Below the pieces are notes generated by a model. The model had not been told where the DNA came from. It saw only the letters and a list, made by a program, of their open reading frames with translations, and made no database searches. A DNA stretch of 64,000 bases. Origin: Gilliamella sp. wkB308. Lineage in GTDB: Bacteria; Pseudomonadota; Gammaproteobacteria; Enterobacterales; Orbaceae. Of this stretch, positions 9,388 through 17,849 are shown in pieces (the stretch's first letter is position 1; the number at the start of each line of letters is the position of its first letter). The translations under genes and the position numbers were made by a program. Location: assembly GCF_001690185.1 (NCBI RefSeq), contig NZ_LZGN01000038.1, positions 496,001-560,000 of the forward strand, in the 5' to 3' direction.

Positions 9388-10596
9388 ATGAAAGTTAAAA
9401 TCATTTCACTTGCAGTATTAGCATGCTTTACAACCATGACAGCTAATGCTAAAGAGTTTGTGCTAATCGATACCGAGAAAGATGTAGCAAAAGGAAATTG
9501 GTCTATCTCCAATAAAGATTTAGGGATAAATGCCGAAAAATTTTTTATTGCAAATACTGTACTTAAAGGTGGCAAACAAGAGGGAAGCGAGTTATTAACA
9601 ATCAACAGTAATGATTTTACCATAAAATTGAGTCCGACTCGTGGACTGGGCATTATTTCAGTTGTTGGTGACGGTATTCGAATGGGGTGGGATTCACCAG
9701 TTGACGAAATTGTTCACCCGAAATTTATAAATCTTGAAAGCCGTGCCGGTCTTGGTTGGTTAGATGGTTTTAACGAAATGATGGTTCGTTGTGGTTATGA
9801 ATGGACAGGTCATGCAGTGCAAGCAGACGGAATGATGTATACATTGCATGGGCGAGCTCAAAACACCCCAGTTTCAAAATTAGTCGTCGAAATTTTAGAT
9901 AAAGCACCTTACACAATCACGGTTAAAGGTTTAATAAAAGAAAACACATTCAAAAAGAGCAATCTTGAAACATGGGCATCAATAAGTTACATACCAGGAA
10001 GTAAAGAGTTTACAGTACATGATGTTGTGACCAATAAAGGTGATTACACAAAAGATTATCAAATCATTTATCATAGCAATTACGGCACACCAATTTTGGA
10101 AGAAGGTGCCCAATTTGTTGCGCCAGTCCGAGAAATCTCGCCATTTAACGATTATGCTAAAGATGGGTTGAAAACATGGCAAACTTATCTAGGGCCAACC
10201 AAAGGTTTTGACGAAATGGTATTTAACGTTTATCCCTATGCCGATGCTAATGGTAATACGCAAGTGATGTTAACGAATAAAGCAGGGGATAAAGGCACGG
10301 GTATTGCTTTTAATACAAAAGAACTTCCTGTACTTTCTTTGTGGAAAAATACCGATACACTTAAGCAAGGTTATGTTACTGGTTTAGAACCGGGAACCAG
10401 TTTTGCCTATCCTGTTACGATTGAACGTGAACAAAAACGGGTACGCCAGTTAGAACCGGGACAAAGTACTGAATTTACGTTAACTTATAGTCTGTTATCT
10501 GGTAAAGATGCTGTCGCCAAATATGCTCAGCAAATTCAAGCAATTCAAGGTAATCAAGAAACCAAAGTGGTTGAACAGCCAATGGCTAAGGAATAA
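9388..10596 (+). CDS. Secreted aldose 1-epimerase-like protein (DUF4432 family)
   Basis: A 402-residue protein with a clear Sec signal peptide (MKVK, hydrophobic core, cleavage after TANA, residue about 21), so the mature form is periplasmic. The body has galactose-mutarotase-like blocks: LSPTRGLGIISVVGDGIRMGW, GWLDGFNEMMVRCG, LHGRAQNTP, and IYHSNYGTPILEEGAQFVAP, which fit DUF4432. A sugar-epimerising or sugar-binding role is possible but the substrate is unknown. An AGGAATTAAC ribosome-binding site precedes the ATG. It stands alone between tdk and ubiX. A symmetric hairpin follows the stop. Confidence 0.8.
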   Translation: MKVKIISLAVLACFTTMTANAKEFVLIDTEKDVAKGNWSISNKDLGINAEKFFIANTVLKGGKQEGSELLTINSNDFTIKLSPTRGLGIISVVGDGIRMGWDSPVDEIVHPKFINLESRAGLGWLDGFNEMMVRCGYEWTGHAVQADGMMYTLHGRAQNTPVSKLVVEILDKAPYTITVKGLIKENTFKKSNLETWASISYIPGSKEFTVHDVVTNKGDYTKDYQIIYHSNYGTPILEEGAQFVAPVREISPFNDYAKDGLKTWQTYLGPTKGFDEMVFNVYPYADANGNTQVMLTNKAGDKGTGIAFNTKELPVLSLWKNTDTLKQGYVTGLEPGTSFAYPVTIEREQKRVRQLEPGQSTEFTLTYSLLSGKDAVAKYAQQIQAIQGNQETKVVEQPMAKE

Positions 10597-10606
10597 CTGA
10601 AAGTAT

Positions 10607-10638
10607 ACTACGCCTAAGCCAATTAAATTAGGCGTAGT
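10607..10638 (+). terminator. Hairpin downstream of the DUF4432 gene
   Basis: A perfect 11-bp inverted repeat (ACTACGCCTAA / TTAGGCGTAGT) with a 10-nt loop lies 11 bp after the stop. There is no strong U-run, so termination strength is uncertain. Confidence 0.55.
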
Positions 10639-10998
10639 TAGCGCATTTTATTACATCTCATCTATAATGTTGTCTTTGTGTCGCTAATATTCAAATTCTT
10701 AAATTTGATGTAATATCGTTTTATTAAATAAATTTATTTTTTGTTCTCAATTTATTTATAAGCTTCCCCTTGCTTGAAAGCTAAATTCGATATAGGTATG
10801 ATGTATTATGATAAATCTATCATAATCGATCTTTTTAGTTTGATCGCTTTTTTGTTCAATTAGCTATCAATGATAAGTGATAAGATTTACTTATGCATAA
10901 TGGCTCAGTTTATCGAATGAAAAAATTGGAATCATCTTATTTTGAACATATCAATGTCAACGGATATTGTTTGTAGTCAAAATACTATAGGAATTAAC
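10639..10998. other. Non-coding stretch upstream of ubiX with a palindrome
   Basis: About 360 bp, AT-rich. It holds a perfect 8-bp inverted repeat ATTATGAT-6 nt-ATCATAAT at 10805-10826 that could be an operator. No gene recognised. Confidence 0.4.
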
Positions 10999-11592
10999 AT
11001 GACAGCAAAGCGTATCATTATAGGAATCAGTGGCGCAACGGGGTTTGCTTATGGCATAAAAGCATTAACACTTTTAAAACCATTAGATATTGAAACTCAT
11101 CTGGTTATCTCTAAAGCTGCCCACATGACCTGTTCTTACGAAGTTCCCAATATGAGCATCAAACAGATAGAGGCGTTAGCCGACAAGGTTTATTCTATTA
11201 ATAATATTGGGGCAGCAATAGCAAGTGGTTCTTATAAAACAATGGGCATGTTAATTGCACCGTGCTCAATGCGTAGTTTGTCTGCAATTGCTAACAGTTT
11301 ATCGGATAATTTGCTAACTCGAGCTGCCGATGTAGTTTTAAAAGAACGTCGCCGTCTAGTCTTAATGGTACGTGAAGCACCTTTACATTTAGGACATATT
11401 AAAAATATGGAGTCTGTCACTTTAATGGGGGGAGTGATATTTCCTCCTGTGCCAGCACTGTATCAACGTATTGATAGTATTGATGATATGATAACCCATA
11501 GTGTAGCCAGAGCGTTAGACCTGTTTGATATCGATATTCCTGCATTACCTCGTTGGGGGGAAGATATGCATTTAAACAACACACCATCTTAA
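10999..11592 (+). CDS. ubiX: UbiX/Pad1-family flavin prenyltransferase
   Basis: A 197-residue flavin prenyltransferase, which joins dimethylallyl phosphate to FMN to make the prenyl-FMN cofactor used by UbiD-type decarboxylases. Signatures are [15 protein letters not shown] (FMN-binding), [28 protein letters not shown] and [18 protein letters not shown]. The ATG at 10999 follows TAGGAATTAAC. A longer reading from 10942 is not conserved. No ubiD partner is in the window, so it could serve ubiquinone synthesis (UbiD elsewhere) or a phenolic-acid decarboxylase. yhbP follows 22 bp after. Confidence 0.88.
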   Translation: MTAKRIIIGISGATGFAYGIKALTLLKPLDIETHLVISKAAHMTCSYEVPNMSIKQIEALADKVYSINNIGAAIASGSYKTMGMLIAPCSMRSLSAIANSLSDNLLTRAADVVLKERRRLVLMVREAPLHLGHIKNMESVTLMGGVIFPPVPALYQRIDSIDDMITHSVARALDLFDIDIPALPRWGEDMHLNNTPS

Positions 11593-11614
11593 TCGAGTTT
11601 AACTTTCATTAAAT

Positions 11615-12049
11615 ATGTTGCCCAATAAAAAAATCCTTGAATTTATTAATAAACACCATGTGTTATCACTCAGTATGATTCTGCCTGATCATCAACTTTG
11701 GGCGTGTAATGCTTTTTATGTTTTTAATGAAGATTCCATGTGTCTTTATATCCTTTCTGACGTGAAAACAATTCATGGTAATGCGATGTTAACTCATTCA
11801 CACGTGGCGGGTACAATAAGCATTGCACCAAAGACTGTTGCAAAAATACAAGGTATTCAATTTCAAGCCATCGCATCACGACTAGCGGATCACGATGCCA
11901 CCCAAGCTTATTCACACTATTATCGAAAATTTCCTTTTGCCAGAATGATTAAAGCGCCAATTTGGTCACTTAAATTACAACGAATTAAAATGACCAATAA
12001 CTTAATGGGATTTGCACATAAAACTCATTGGGTTAGGACAGTGGAATAA
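11615..12049 (+). CDS. yhbP: YhbP family protein (UPF0306, PNPOx-like split barrel)
   Basis: A 144-residue protein matching E. coli YhbP. Shared features are LWACNAFYVFNE, YILSDVKTIHGNAM, VAGTISIAPKTVAKIQGIQF, a YRKFPFARM segment and the ending LQRIKMTNNLMGFAHKTHW. The family has a flavin-reductase-like or pyridoxamine-phosphate-oxidase-like split-barrel fold; its function is not established. It lies 22 bp downstream of ubiX, suggesting an operon and, by inference, a flavin-linked role. The ribosome-binding site is weak. Confidence 0.82.
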   Translation: MLPNKKILEFINKHHVLSLSMILPDHQLWACNAFYVFNEDSMCLYILSDVKTIHGNAMLTHSHVAGTISIAPKTVAKIQGIQFQAIASRLADHDATQAYSHYYRKFPFARMIKAPIWSLKLQRIKMTNNLMGFAHKTHWVRTVE

Positions 12050-12239
12050 ATAATGAGTAAGTTTTTTAGTAAAATCCGCTTAGTCCAATAGAGCTAATTA
12101 ACATAACGATTCGTTATGCAATGATCTAAAATAGCGTCGGTACATAAGCGCATGGCAAGTATAAATATTGCACAAATTCTTTTGCTGATATTGCTTAATA
12201 AATTGATAATATTATAAATTTTGTCAAACTCCAGCAGAA

Positions 12240-12325
12240 TCTCAATCGCTTAAAAAAACAGCAAAAAAGTTGGTAGAATTTTACACCTTCCTATTTTAAT
12301 TAATAAACAATAGGTTATAATTAGA
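12240..12325 (+). promoter_or_regulatory. Type I-E CRISPR leader with IHF-like site
   Basis: The AT-rich segment before repeat 1 contains AAAAAGTTGGTAGA near 12265 and AATAGGTTATAATTAGA directly against the first repeat. Both closely resemble the E. coli I-E leader as I remember it. AAACAATAGGTTA at 12305-12317 fits the IHF consensus WATCARNNNNTTR at 12 of 13 positions, and IHF bending is required for I-E spacer integration. A TATAAT at 12316-12321 could be the array promoter's -10. The leader lies on the left, consistent with the degenerate repeats at the right end. 12,050-12,239 holds nothing I recognise. Confidence 0.75.
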
Positions 12326-13514
12326 GTGTTCCCTGTATACACAGGGATAAACCGGCCATCATTAACGATCCATTTTTATTTAAAATGTGTTCCCTGTATA
12401 CACAGGGATAAACCGAGTCCCCTTAACCTCTTTATCATGTGGTGATTGTGTTCCCTGTATACACAGGGATAAACCGATCCCCGTAAAACCTGATGATTGC
12501 CATTTCGTGTGTTCCCTGTATACACAGGGATAAACCGCCAACGTAAGAGGATTATCGCTCAACAGCAACGTGTTCCCTGTATACACAGGGATAAACCGTG
12601 CGAACATCTCTGACATTATAATACTCCCACGTGTTCCCTGTATACACAGGGATAAACCGGCTTTAAATGATCCATCAGCGACAACGACATCGTGTTCCCT
12701 GTATACACAGGGATAAACCGGTGTTTGCCTAACGCAGATAATGCATTACTAAGTGTTCCCTGTATACACAGGGATAAACCGCTCTATATCGACGTTCTCC
12801 CATAATTATAATGGTGTTCCCTGTATACACAGGGATAAACCGATAAACTGGTTTTGGTTGTTCTGCGAGAGATTGTGTTCCCTGTATACACAGGGATAAA
12901 CCGATTAATACGCGAATGGGTAAAACCTAAGGGCGGTGTTCCCTGTATACACAGGGATAAACCGTCTGGCCGTCGCCGTATTCGGCAAATCTGGTGGTGT
13001 TCCCTGTATACACAGGGATAAACCGATTTTATAAAAATCTTGTATTTTTCTTTGCTCGTGTTCCCTGTATACACAGGGATAAACCGGCAACAATGAGATG
13101 CCTAACCAAGGCTATTTCCGTGTTCCCTGTATACACAGGGATAAACCGAATTCTAATCTTTCGCTGGTTTATCCCTATAAGTGTTCCCTGTATACACAGG
13201 GATAAACCGGCGACGAGATAGACGGCTCGAAAGTGTGGGATGTGTTCCCTGTATACACAGGGATAAACCGTCGAATCTGAGGGGGTCGAAACTATGGATA
13301 TTGTGTTCCCTGTATACACAGGGATAAACCGACGATCTGGTGCAACAATGTTACCGGTATTTGGTGTTCCCTGTATACACAGGGATAAACCGCCAAATAA
13401 TGGCTGATTGATTTTAAAATTTGTGTGTTCCCTGTATACACAGGGGTAAACCGTAGTTTGTCAGTGTGCAAATCCTGTCCTTAGAGTGTTCCCTGTATAC
13501 ACAGGGATACACCG
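12326..13514 (+). CRISPR. Type I-E CRISPR array, 20 repeats / 19 spacers
   Basis: A 29-bp repeat (GTGTTCCCTG...GGATAAACCG, with the palindromic core CCCTGTATACACAGGG) recurs 20 times. Starts are every 61 bp from 12326, except that repeat 14 starts at 13120, making spacer 13 33 nt instead of 32. The final two repeats (13425 and 13486) each carry one substitution near the 3' end, marking the old, leader-distal end. All 19 spacers look different by eye. The repeat is a variant of the enterobacterial I-E (CASCADE) repeat with TATACA replacing the usual GC-rich loop. No cas gene lies in the 12 kb to the left or the 50 kb to the right, so the array relies on Cas proteins encoded elsewhere or is orphaned. 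Confidence 0.97.
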
Positions 13515-13607
13515 TTAATAAAATCAATTAATTCTTTAATTAACTATTTTTATGCAACAATAAAAGGTTATTTTTAGCTTGTAATCACTCTTAATGATCA
13601 ACCCTTT

Positions 13608-14657
13608 TTATTCTGCAAATTTATTTTTGTGATCGTAACGATCATAGTGAACATCATCGCTAATCAAATATTGATAAATATCATCCACAATTTCGATCCC
13701 ATTTTTAATATAATCTGCTTCCCGTTTTTTTCCTCTTTCACCGGGGAAGAATACTTCACTATTGCCTTTTGCAGGTTTTACCTGTTTCAATTGATCTAAC
13801 ATCGCAGACATGCTTTTTTTGAATACTTCAAGCCCAACAAAGTATTCCGGGTTAATGACAATATGTAAATGCCCTAGATCACGTCCTTTGGATAAATCGG
13901 CATACATCGAAGACACGTTTTTACCAAATGGTAAACCAAGCAATATTCCAGATAACACATCAACCATCATCATTAATCCATATCCTTTTGCATCTGCAAT
14001 AGGTAATAATGCATTGACTTTATAAGGATCGGTAGTGGCTTCACCATGCTCATCAACAGCCCAAGTAGGGGGGATTGCTGCACCTTTAGAGCGAGCATAC
14101 AATACTTTACCCCAAGCTTGTACAGTCGTTGCCATATCAAATGATACTACTCTTTCATCAGCAGAAGGGGCGGCAAAGGCGATAGGATTAGTGCCAAAAA
14201 ATTCTTCGGCACCGCCAAAAGGTACCGCCATCGGATCAGATTGACACATTGAGATAGCAACAAGATTATGAGCGGCTGCCATTTCGGTAAAATAACATAA
14301 TGAACCACTGTGTGACATGCGTCGAATACCGACAACGGCAACGCCATTTTTTTTGGCTAGTTCAATCGCTTTATCCATACCAATTTTTGCGCCAACCAAA
14401 CCACATCCATTATCAAAATCGAGAATCGCACTAGCTGGCCCGGTTTCTTTATAGGTCATATTGGGATTTGTGGTCATGCCACCTTTGGCTATCCGCTCAG
14501 AATAGTATTCAACTCTTACCGCTCCATGTGAGTGTATTCCCCTTGCATCAGCAAAAGCTAGCGCATCGGCAGCAATATCAGCATGTTCTTTGCTTAATCC
14601 TGCTTTATGTAGTTTTTTCGCAATTAAATTATGTAATTTTTTTCGGTCTACTCTCAT
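13608..14657 (-). CDS. allD: Ureidoglycolate dehydrogenase AllD
   Basis: A 349-residue NAD(P)-dependent malate/L-lactate-dehydrogenase-fold enzyme that oxidises ureidoglycolate to oxalurate. The length is identical to E. coli AllD. Diagnostic blocks are FADARGIHSHGAVRVEYY (catalytic His44 region), VAVVGIRRMSHSG, ISMCQSDPMAVPFGGAEEFFGTNP, and the C-terminal EIVDDIYQYLISDDVHYDRY. It is the last gene of the minus-strand operon allC-MFS-allE-allK-allD, 23 bp after allK. GGAG upstream of the ATG serves as ribosome-binding site. Confidence 0.97.
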   Translation of the reverse strand: MRVDRKKLHNLIAKKLHKAGLSKEHADIAADALAFADARGIHSHGAVRVEYYSERIAKGGMTTNPNMTYKETGPASAILDFDNGCGLVGAKIGMDKAIELAKKNGVAVVGIRRMSHSGSLCYFTEMAAAHNLVAISMCQSDPMAVPFGGAEEFFGTNPIAFAAPSADERVVSFDMATTVQAWGKVLYARSKGAAIPPTWAVDEHGEATTDPYKVNALLPIADAKGYGLMMMVDVLSGILLGLPFGKNVSSMYADLSKGRDLGHLHIVINPEYFVGLEVFKKSMSAMLDQLKQVKPAKGNSEVFFPGERGKKREADYIKNGIEIVDDIYQYLISDDVHYDRYDHKNKFAE

Positions 14658-14680
14658 GTTTGTACTCCTCTGAATGGATT

Positions 14681-15598
14681 CTATTTATCCATGGAATGGT
14701 TTTTTATTACGGTACCTTTTTGACCTTTTAATAAGGATTCAATATCTGTAGGGGTACCGATATAAGCTGTATTCCCTGTTTTTTCGACAAATTCAATGAC
14801 GGATTTGACTTTAGGGCCAATGGCACCATCATCGATAGCAAGCGGTTTTAGGCGTTCAGTATCAACATGACCAAGTGCTTTTTGTTGTGGTGTCCCCCAG
14901 TTTTCATAAACGGCATCAGCATCGGTTAATATCATTAGGTGATCAGCTTGTAGCTGTATGGCTAATTGCGCAGCAGACAGATCTTTATCAATGACCGCTT
15001 CCACTCCTTGGTAGCCATGGTCAATGCTGATAACAGGAATACCACCACCCCCATTACAGATCACGATAGTATTGTCATTCAGCAATTTTTGAATGGTTGC
15101 AATTTCCAAAATTTTTTTGGGGTTAGGGGAGGGGACTACCCGTCGAATGTATTGACCGTCTTGTTTAAGTATCCAACCATATTGTTGTTTGAGTTGATTT
15201 TGTTGTTCGGGGGGATAGACAGGCCCTATAAATTTTGTCGGGTGAGTAAACGAAGGATCACATTTATCAACTTCCACTTGCGTAAGTAACGTGACGACAT
15301 GGGTAACATTAGGTTGTTGCTGTAAACTTTGACCTATCATATACCCTAACATGCCTTGAGTTTGCGCAACTAATATATCAAGCGGATAAGCCGATACCTT
15401 TGAATAAGCTGCATTTTGCAAGGCTAAAAGTCCCACTTGCGGACCATTACCATGTACAATGACTAATCGATATTTACCTGCTAATTTAGCAATTAATTTG
15501 GTTGTAGAATGAATATTTTGATATTGATTTTCAACCGATAAAGGTTCATTTCGTTTGGCAATTGCATTACCACCTAAAGCAATGACAATCAGTTCCAT
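14681..15598 (-). CDS. allK: Carbamate kinase (AllK/YbcF type)
   Basis: A 305-residue carbamate kinase. It shows VIALGGNAIAKRNEPLS, VIVHGNGPQVGLLALQ, PLDILVAQTQGMLGYMIGQ, the GGGGIPVI loop and VIDKDLSAAQLA. It transfers phosphate from carbamoyl phosphate to ADP, giving ATP, NH3 and CO2. Its place between allE and allD, and the fdrA-ylbE-ylbF genes nearby, argue that it takes carbamoyl phosphate made by oxamate carbamoyltransferase (the AllK role) rather than from arginine deiminase, none of whose genes are here. I infer the name from context; ArcC-type activity is the same reaction. Confidence 0.93.
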   Translation of the reverse strand: MELIVIALGGNAIAKRNEPLSVENQYQNIHSTTKLIAKLAGKYRLVIVHGNGPQVGLLALQNAAYSKVSAYPLDILVAQTQGMLGYMIGQSLQQQPNVTHVVTLLTQVEVDKCDPSFTHPTKFIGPVYPPEQQNQLKQQYGWILKQDGQYIRRVVPSPNPKKILEIATIQKLLNDNTIVICNGGGGIPVISIDHGYQGVEAVIDKDLSAAQLAIQLQADHLMILTDADAVYENWGTPQQKALGHVDTERLKPLAIDDGAIGPKVKSVIEFVEKTGNTAYIGTPTDIESLLKGQKGTVIKNHSMDK

Positions 15599-15626
15599 AT
15601 GGTTTCCTTGATAATTTGTTAAATTT

Positions 15627-15642
15627 AACGGATTTATCCGTT
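15627..15642. other. Intercistronic hairpin between allE and allK
   Basis: AACGGA-TTTA-TCCGTT forms a 6-bp stem with a 4-nt loop in the 75-bp gap. A T-run follows on the plus strand. It may set the differential stability or partial termination of the allE and allK messages. Confidence 0.4.
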
Positions 15643-15673
15643 TTTAAGTTTACGTTGTCTAATTATTGATTGA

Positions 15674-16453
15674 TTAGATGGCAACGTCTCGATGACAATC
15701 TTTAGAATAGATATAACTTAAAGGCAATTTACCAACGGCATAGCAGGCTTGTAAGGCATATGCACCCATAAAAATATAGTCATCTTTTTTAACGGGGATC
15801 CATTCATTATCGAGTAAATACATTCCTTCACCACTTAGCAGATAAGCGCCATGTTCTTGGACATGGGTTTCGATGTAACCATGACTGGCGCCAGGATTAA
15901 ATGTTAAAATATGAAAATTCATGTCAAACCCCAGTTCTTTAGGCAATAAGTCTTGAATAGAGACGTTATCCATATTTTCATAATTTAAGCTTTCTAACTG
16001 ATCAACGTGATTGGAAATAATGCGAGTTTGATAATCTGCTAAAGGGATATAATGTCTTTTGTAGAGAAATAATCGTGAACTTTCGGCATGATTGTGTAGA
16101 TATAATTTTACCCCAGCAGGACAATATAAATAGCCACCTGTCTTTAATCTAAAGGATTGACTATCTGCGGTGGCGGTAATATCTCCACTAAGGACATAGA
16201 CAAAAAGTTCAATCCCTTCACTGCCAAAACCTTGTACATTTTTTCCGTCTTGATGCATGGTGACAAGATAATCTACGAAGGATGCACCTAACTTAGGTGT
16301 CGATAAGATAGTGATATCACAATTTTCGAATCCCGGAATGACATTTTTGACTAATCCATCTGGCGGAATAAGCGCATAATTTTGGCGTTTGATAATGGCT
16401 CTGGAAGCCAGCAAATCTTTTGGATAACCAGTATTATGGTTGAAGTACCCCAT
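15674..16453 (-). CDS. allE: (S)-ureidoglycine aminohydrolase AllE
   Basis: A 259-residue bicupin (formerly YlbA) that hydrolyses (S)-ureidoglycine to (S)-ureidoglycolate and ammonia using Mn(II). Recognisable are the N-terminal MGYFNHNTGYPKDLLASRAI, the first cupin with GIELFVYVLSGDITA, and the second cupin with FNPGASHGYIETHVQEHGAYLLSGEG, whose His and Glu residues fit metal ligands. The length matches E. coli (261). It lies in the allantoate operon, 143 bp after the MFS gene with a hairpin in the gap, and 75 bp before allK. Confidence 0.95.
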   Translation of the reverse strand: MGYFNHNTGYPKDLLASRAIIKRQNYALIPPDGLVKNVIPGFENCDITILSTPKLGASFVDYLVTMHQDGKNVQGFGSEGIELFVYVLSGDITATADSQSFRLKTGGYLYCPAGVKLYLHNHAESSRLFLYKRHYIPLADYQTRIISNHVDQLESLNYENMDNVSIQDLLPKELGFDMNFHILTFNPGASHGYIETHVQEHGAYLLSGEGMYLLDNEWIPVKKDDYIFMGAYALQACYAVGKLPLSYIYSKDCHRDVAI

Positions 16454-16558
16454 ATTTATCTCCTTGAAAAATAATCATCTTATACTTTGCTGCTCGTTTT
16501 TTTTAGGGTAAAAGGCAACTAGCCTGTAAAACAGCATCGTTTTAAATTAATTTAGTTA

Positions 16559-16585
16559 TTGCCGACTACCGTAATGGATCGGCAA
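16559..16585. other. Intercistronic hairpin between the MFS gene and allE
   Basis: A perfect 7-bp stem TTGCCGA / TCGGCAA with a 13-nt loop lies in the 143-bp gap. No U-run, so RNA processing or partial attenuation is more likely than full termination. Confidence 0.4.
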
Positions 16586-16596
16586 TGATTGATTTG

Positions 16597-17838
16597 TTAA
16601 TTGGTGATATGTTTACGCATGTTGATCAGGAAAAAAAGCAGCGTAGCGATAATTAAAATGCCAATTGCCACGTAAAATCCTGTCATTTTTGTTCCGGTCA
16701 GATCAGCTAAGTAACCGGTTAAAGGTGGTGCAATTACCGATGAACTCATACCAAAAAAGTTAAATACCCCAAACGAAGTGCCATAATTTGTTTTCGGTGC
16801 TGTATCAGCCACGTGTGAGATGAGGATAGGCTCTACCGCCAATTTACCAAACAGTCCATAAAAAATCAGTCCACCTAGCAATAACGTGATGGTTGTCGCT
16901 TGTACGGTCGTTAACAGGGTCGCTGCTGCAATTAACTCAAGTACGATAATGAAAAATAGCCGTTTATTTTGATATTTATCTGATATTTTACTGATGATTA
17001 ACGCCCCAGGTATGGCTGCAAAGGCAACCAAAGACGATGCAGATCCAATGTTTCCCCCCGTAAAGTCACGCTCGGTTTCGAGAAAGTTAGGTAACCAACT
17101 GACTATCATGTAATACCCATAGCAAGTTGCAAAATACATAATGTAAGAAGCCACCATTTGACTACTAAAAAATCGGTGTTTAGCGTTTGGTTCGTCAGCG
17201 GATGTGACCGCTTCTTTTACTGGCGATGATTGATTTTGTTTTTGTTTTGGCGTTTCCTTAATAATCAGGGCAAACCCTGCTACTAAACAAAGTAATAAGG
17301 CTGCAATGATATATAGCATATACTCCCAAGGCATTCCCCATGATTTGACCAAAAAGCTGGTGGCAAGCAGACTGATTCCCATTCCTAATGCTGAGCCGGT
17401 ATTAATAATGGCAGAAGCAAAACCGCGATGTTCCGAAGGAATGTTTTCCGCAGAAAGCGACCAAGCTGATCCATAATAAGAGCCACATCCTAATCCAGCC
17501 AATAAGCTACCGACATAAATCATCATAATTGAATGTGCATTACCAATGATTAATGCTGCTATGGTAAAGAGTAAAAATCCCGGAATCACCACGGCTTTTT
17601 TACCAAATCGATCGACAAGAATGCCTGCCGGAATTTGCATTGCGGTGTAAGCAAAAAAATAGCAACTTGCAATAAGTCCAAGTTCCGTATTGGATTGAGG
17701 GCCTATAGTTTGTTGAACTTCAGGAAAGATAGCGGTTAACACAGGGCGATAGATCCACATCACTGTCCAACCCAGACATAATAATACGACGATTTTATGC
17801 CAATATTGAATACCGCCTGTTTTTTCTGTCGTAGTCAT
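16597..17838 (-). CDS. MFS transporter in the allantoate operon
   Basis: A 413-residue major facilitator protein with about 12 hydrophobic segments. The loop 2-3 signature is GILVDRFGKKAVV, and a second copy-like motif KISDKYQNKRLFF lies in the C-half. A polar central loop (KETPKQKQNQSSPVKE) separates the two six-helix halves. It starts 11 bp after allC, so it is most likely translated with it. By context it is a candidate importer of allantoate or another ureide. E. coli instead has the unrelated NCS1-type allantoin permease, which is absent here. The substrate assignment is inference. Confidence 0.85.
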   Translation of the reverse strand: MTTTEKTGGIQYWHKIVVLLCLGWTVMWIYRPVLTAIFPEVQQTIGPQSNTELGLIASCYFFAYTAMQIPAGILVDRFGKKAVVIPGFLLFTIAALIIGNAHSIMMIYVGSLLAGLGCGSYYGSAWSLSAENIPSEHRGFASAIINTGSALGMGISLLATSFLVKSWGMPWEYMLYIIAALLLCLVAGFALIIKETPKQKQNQSSPVKEAVTSADEPNAKHRFFSSQMVASYIMYFATCYGYYMIVSWLPNFLETERDFTGGNIGSASSLVAFAAIPGALIISKISDKYQNKRLFFIIVLELIAAATLLTTVQATTITLLLGGLIFYGLFGKLAVEPILISHVADTAPKTNYGTSFGVFNFFGMSSSVIAPPLTGYLADLTGTKMTGFYVAIGILIIATLLFFLINMRKHITN

Positions 17839-17849
17839 ATTGATTCCTC

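Noticed and set aside
12380-13319. Several ORFs with repeated VYPCVYREH / SLCIQGT / FIPVYTGNT peptides
   Set aside because: They are translations of the CRISPR repeats and spacers in different frames, not genes.
12355-13485. Self-targeting spacers against the decayed element or other genes in this window
   Set aside because: No spacer could be matched to window sequence by eye, apart from the short repeat-like match in spacer 14.
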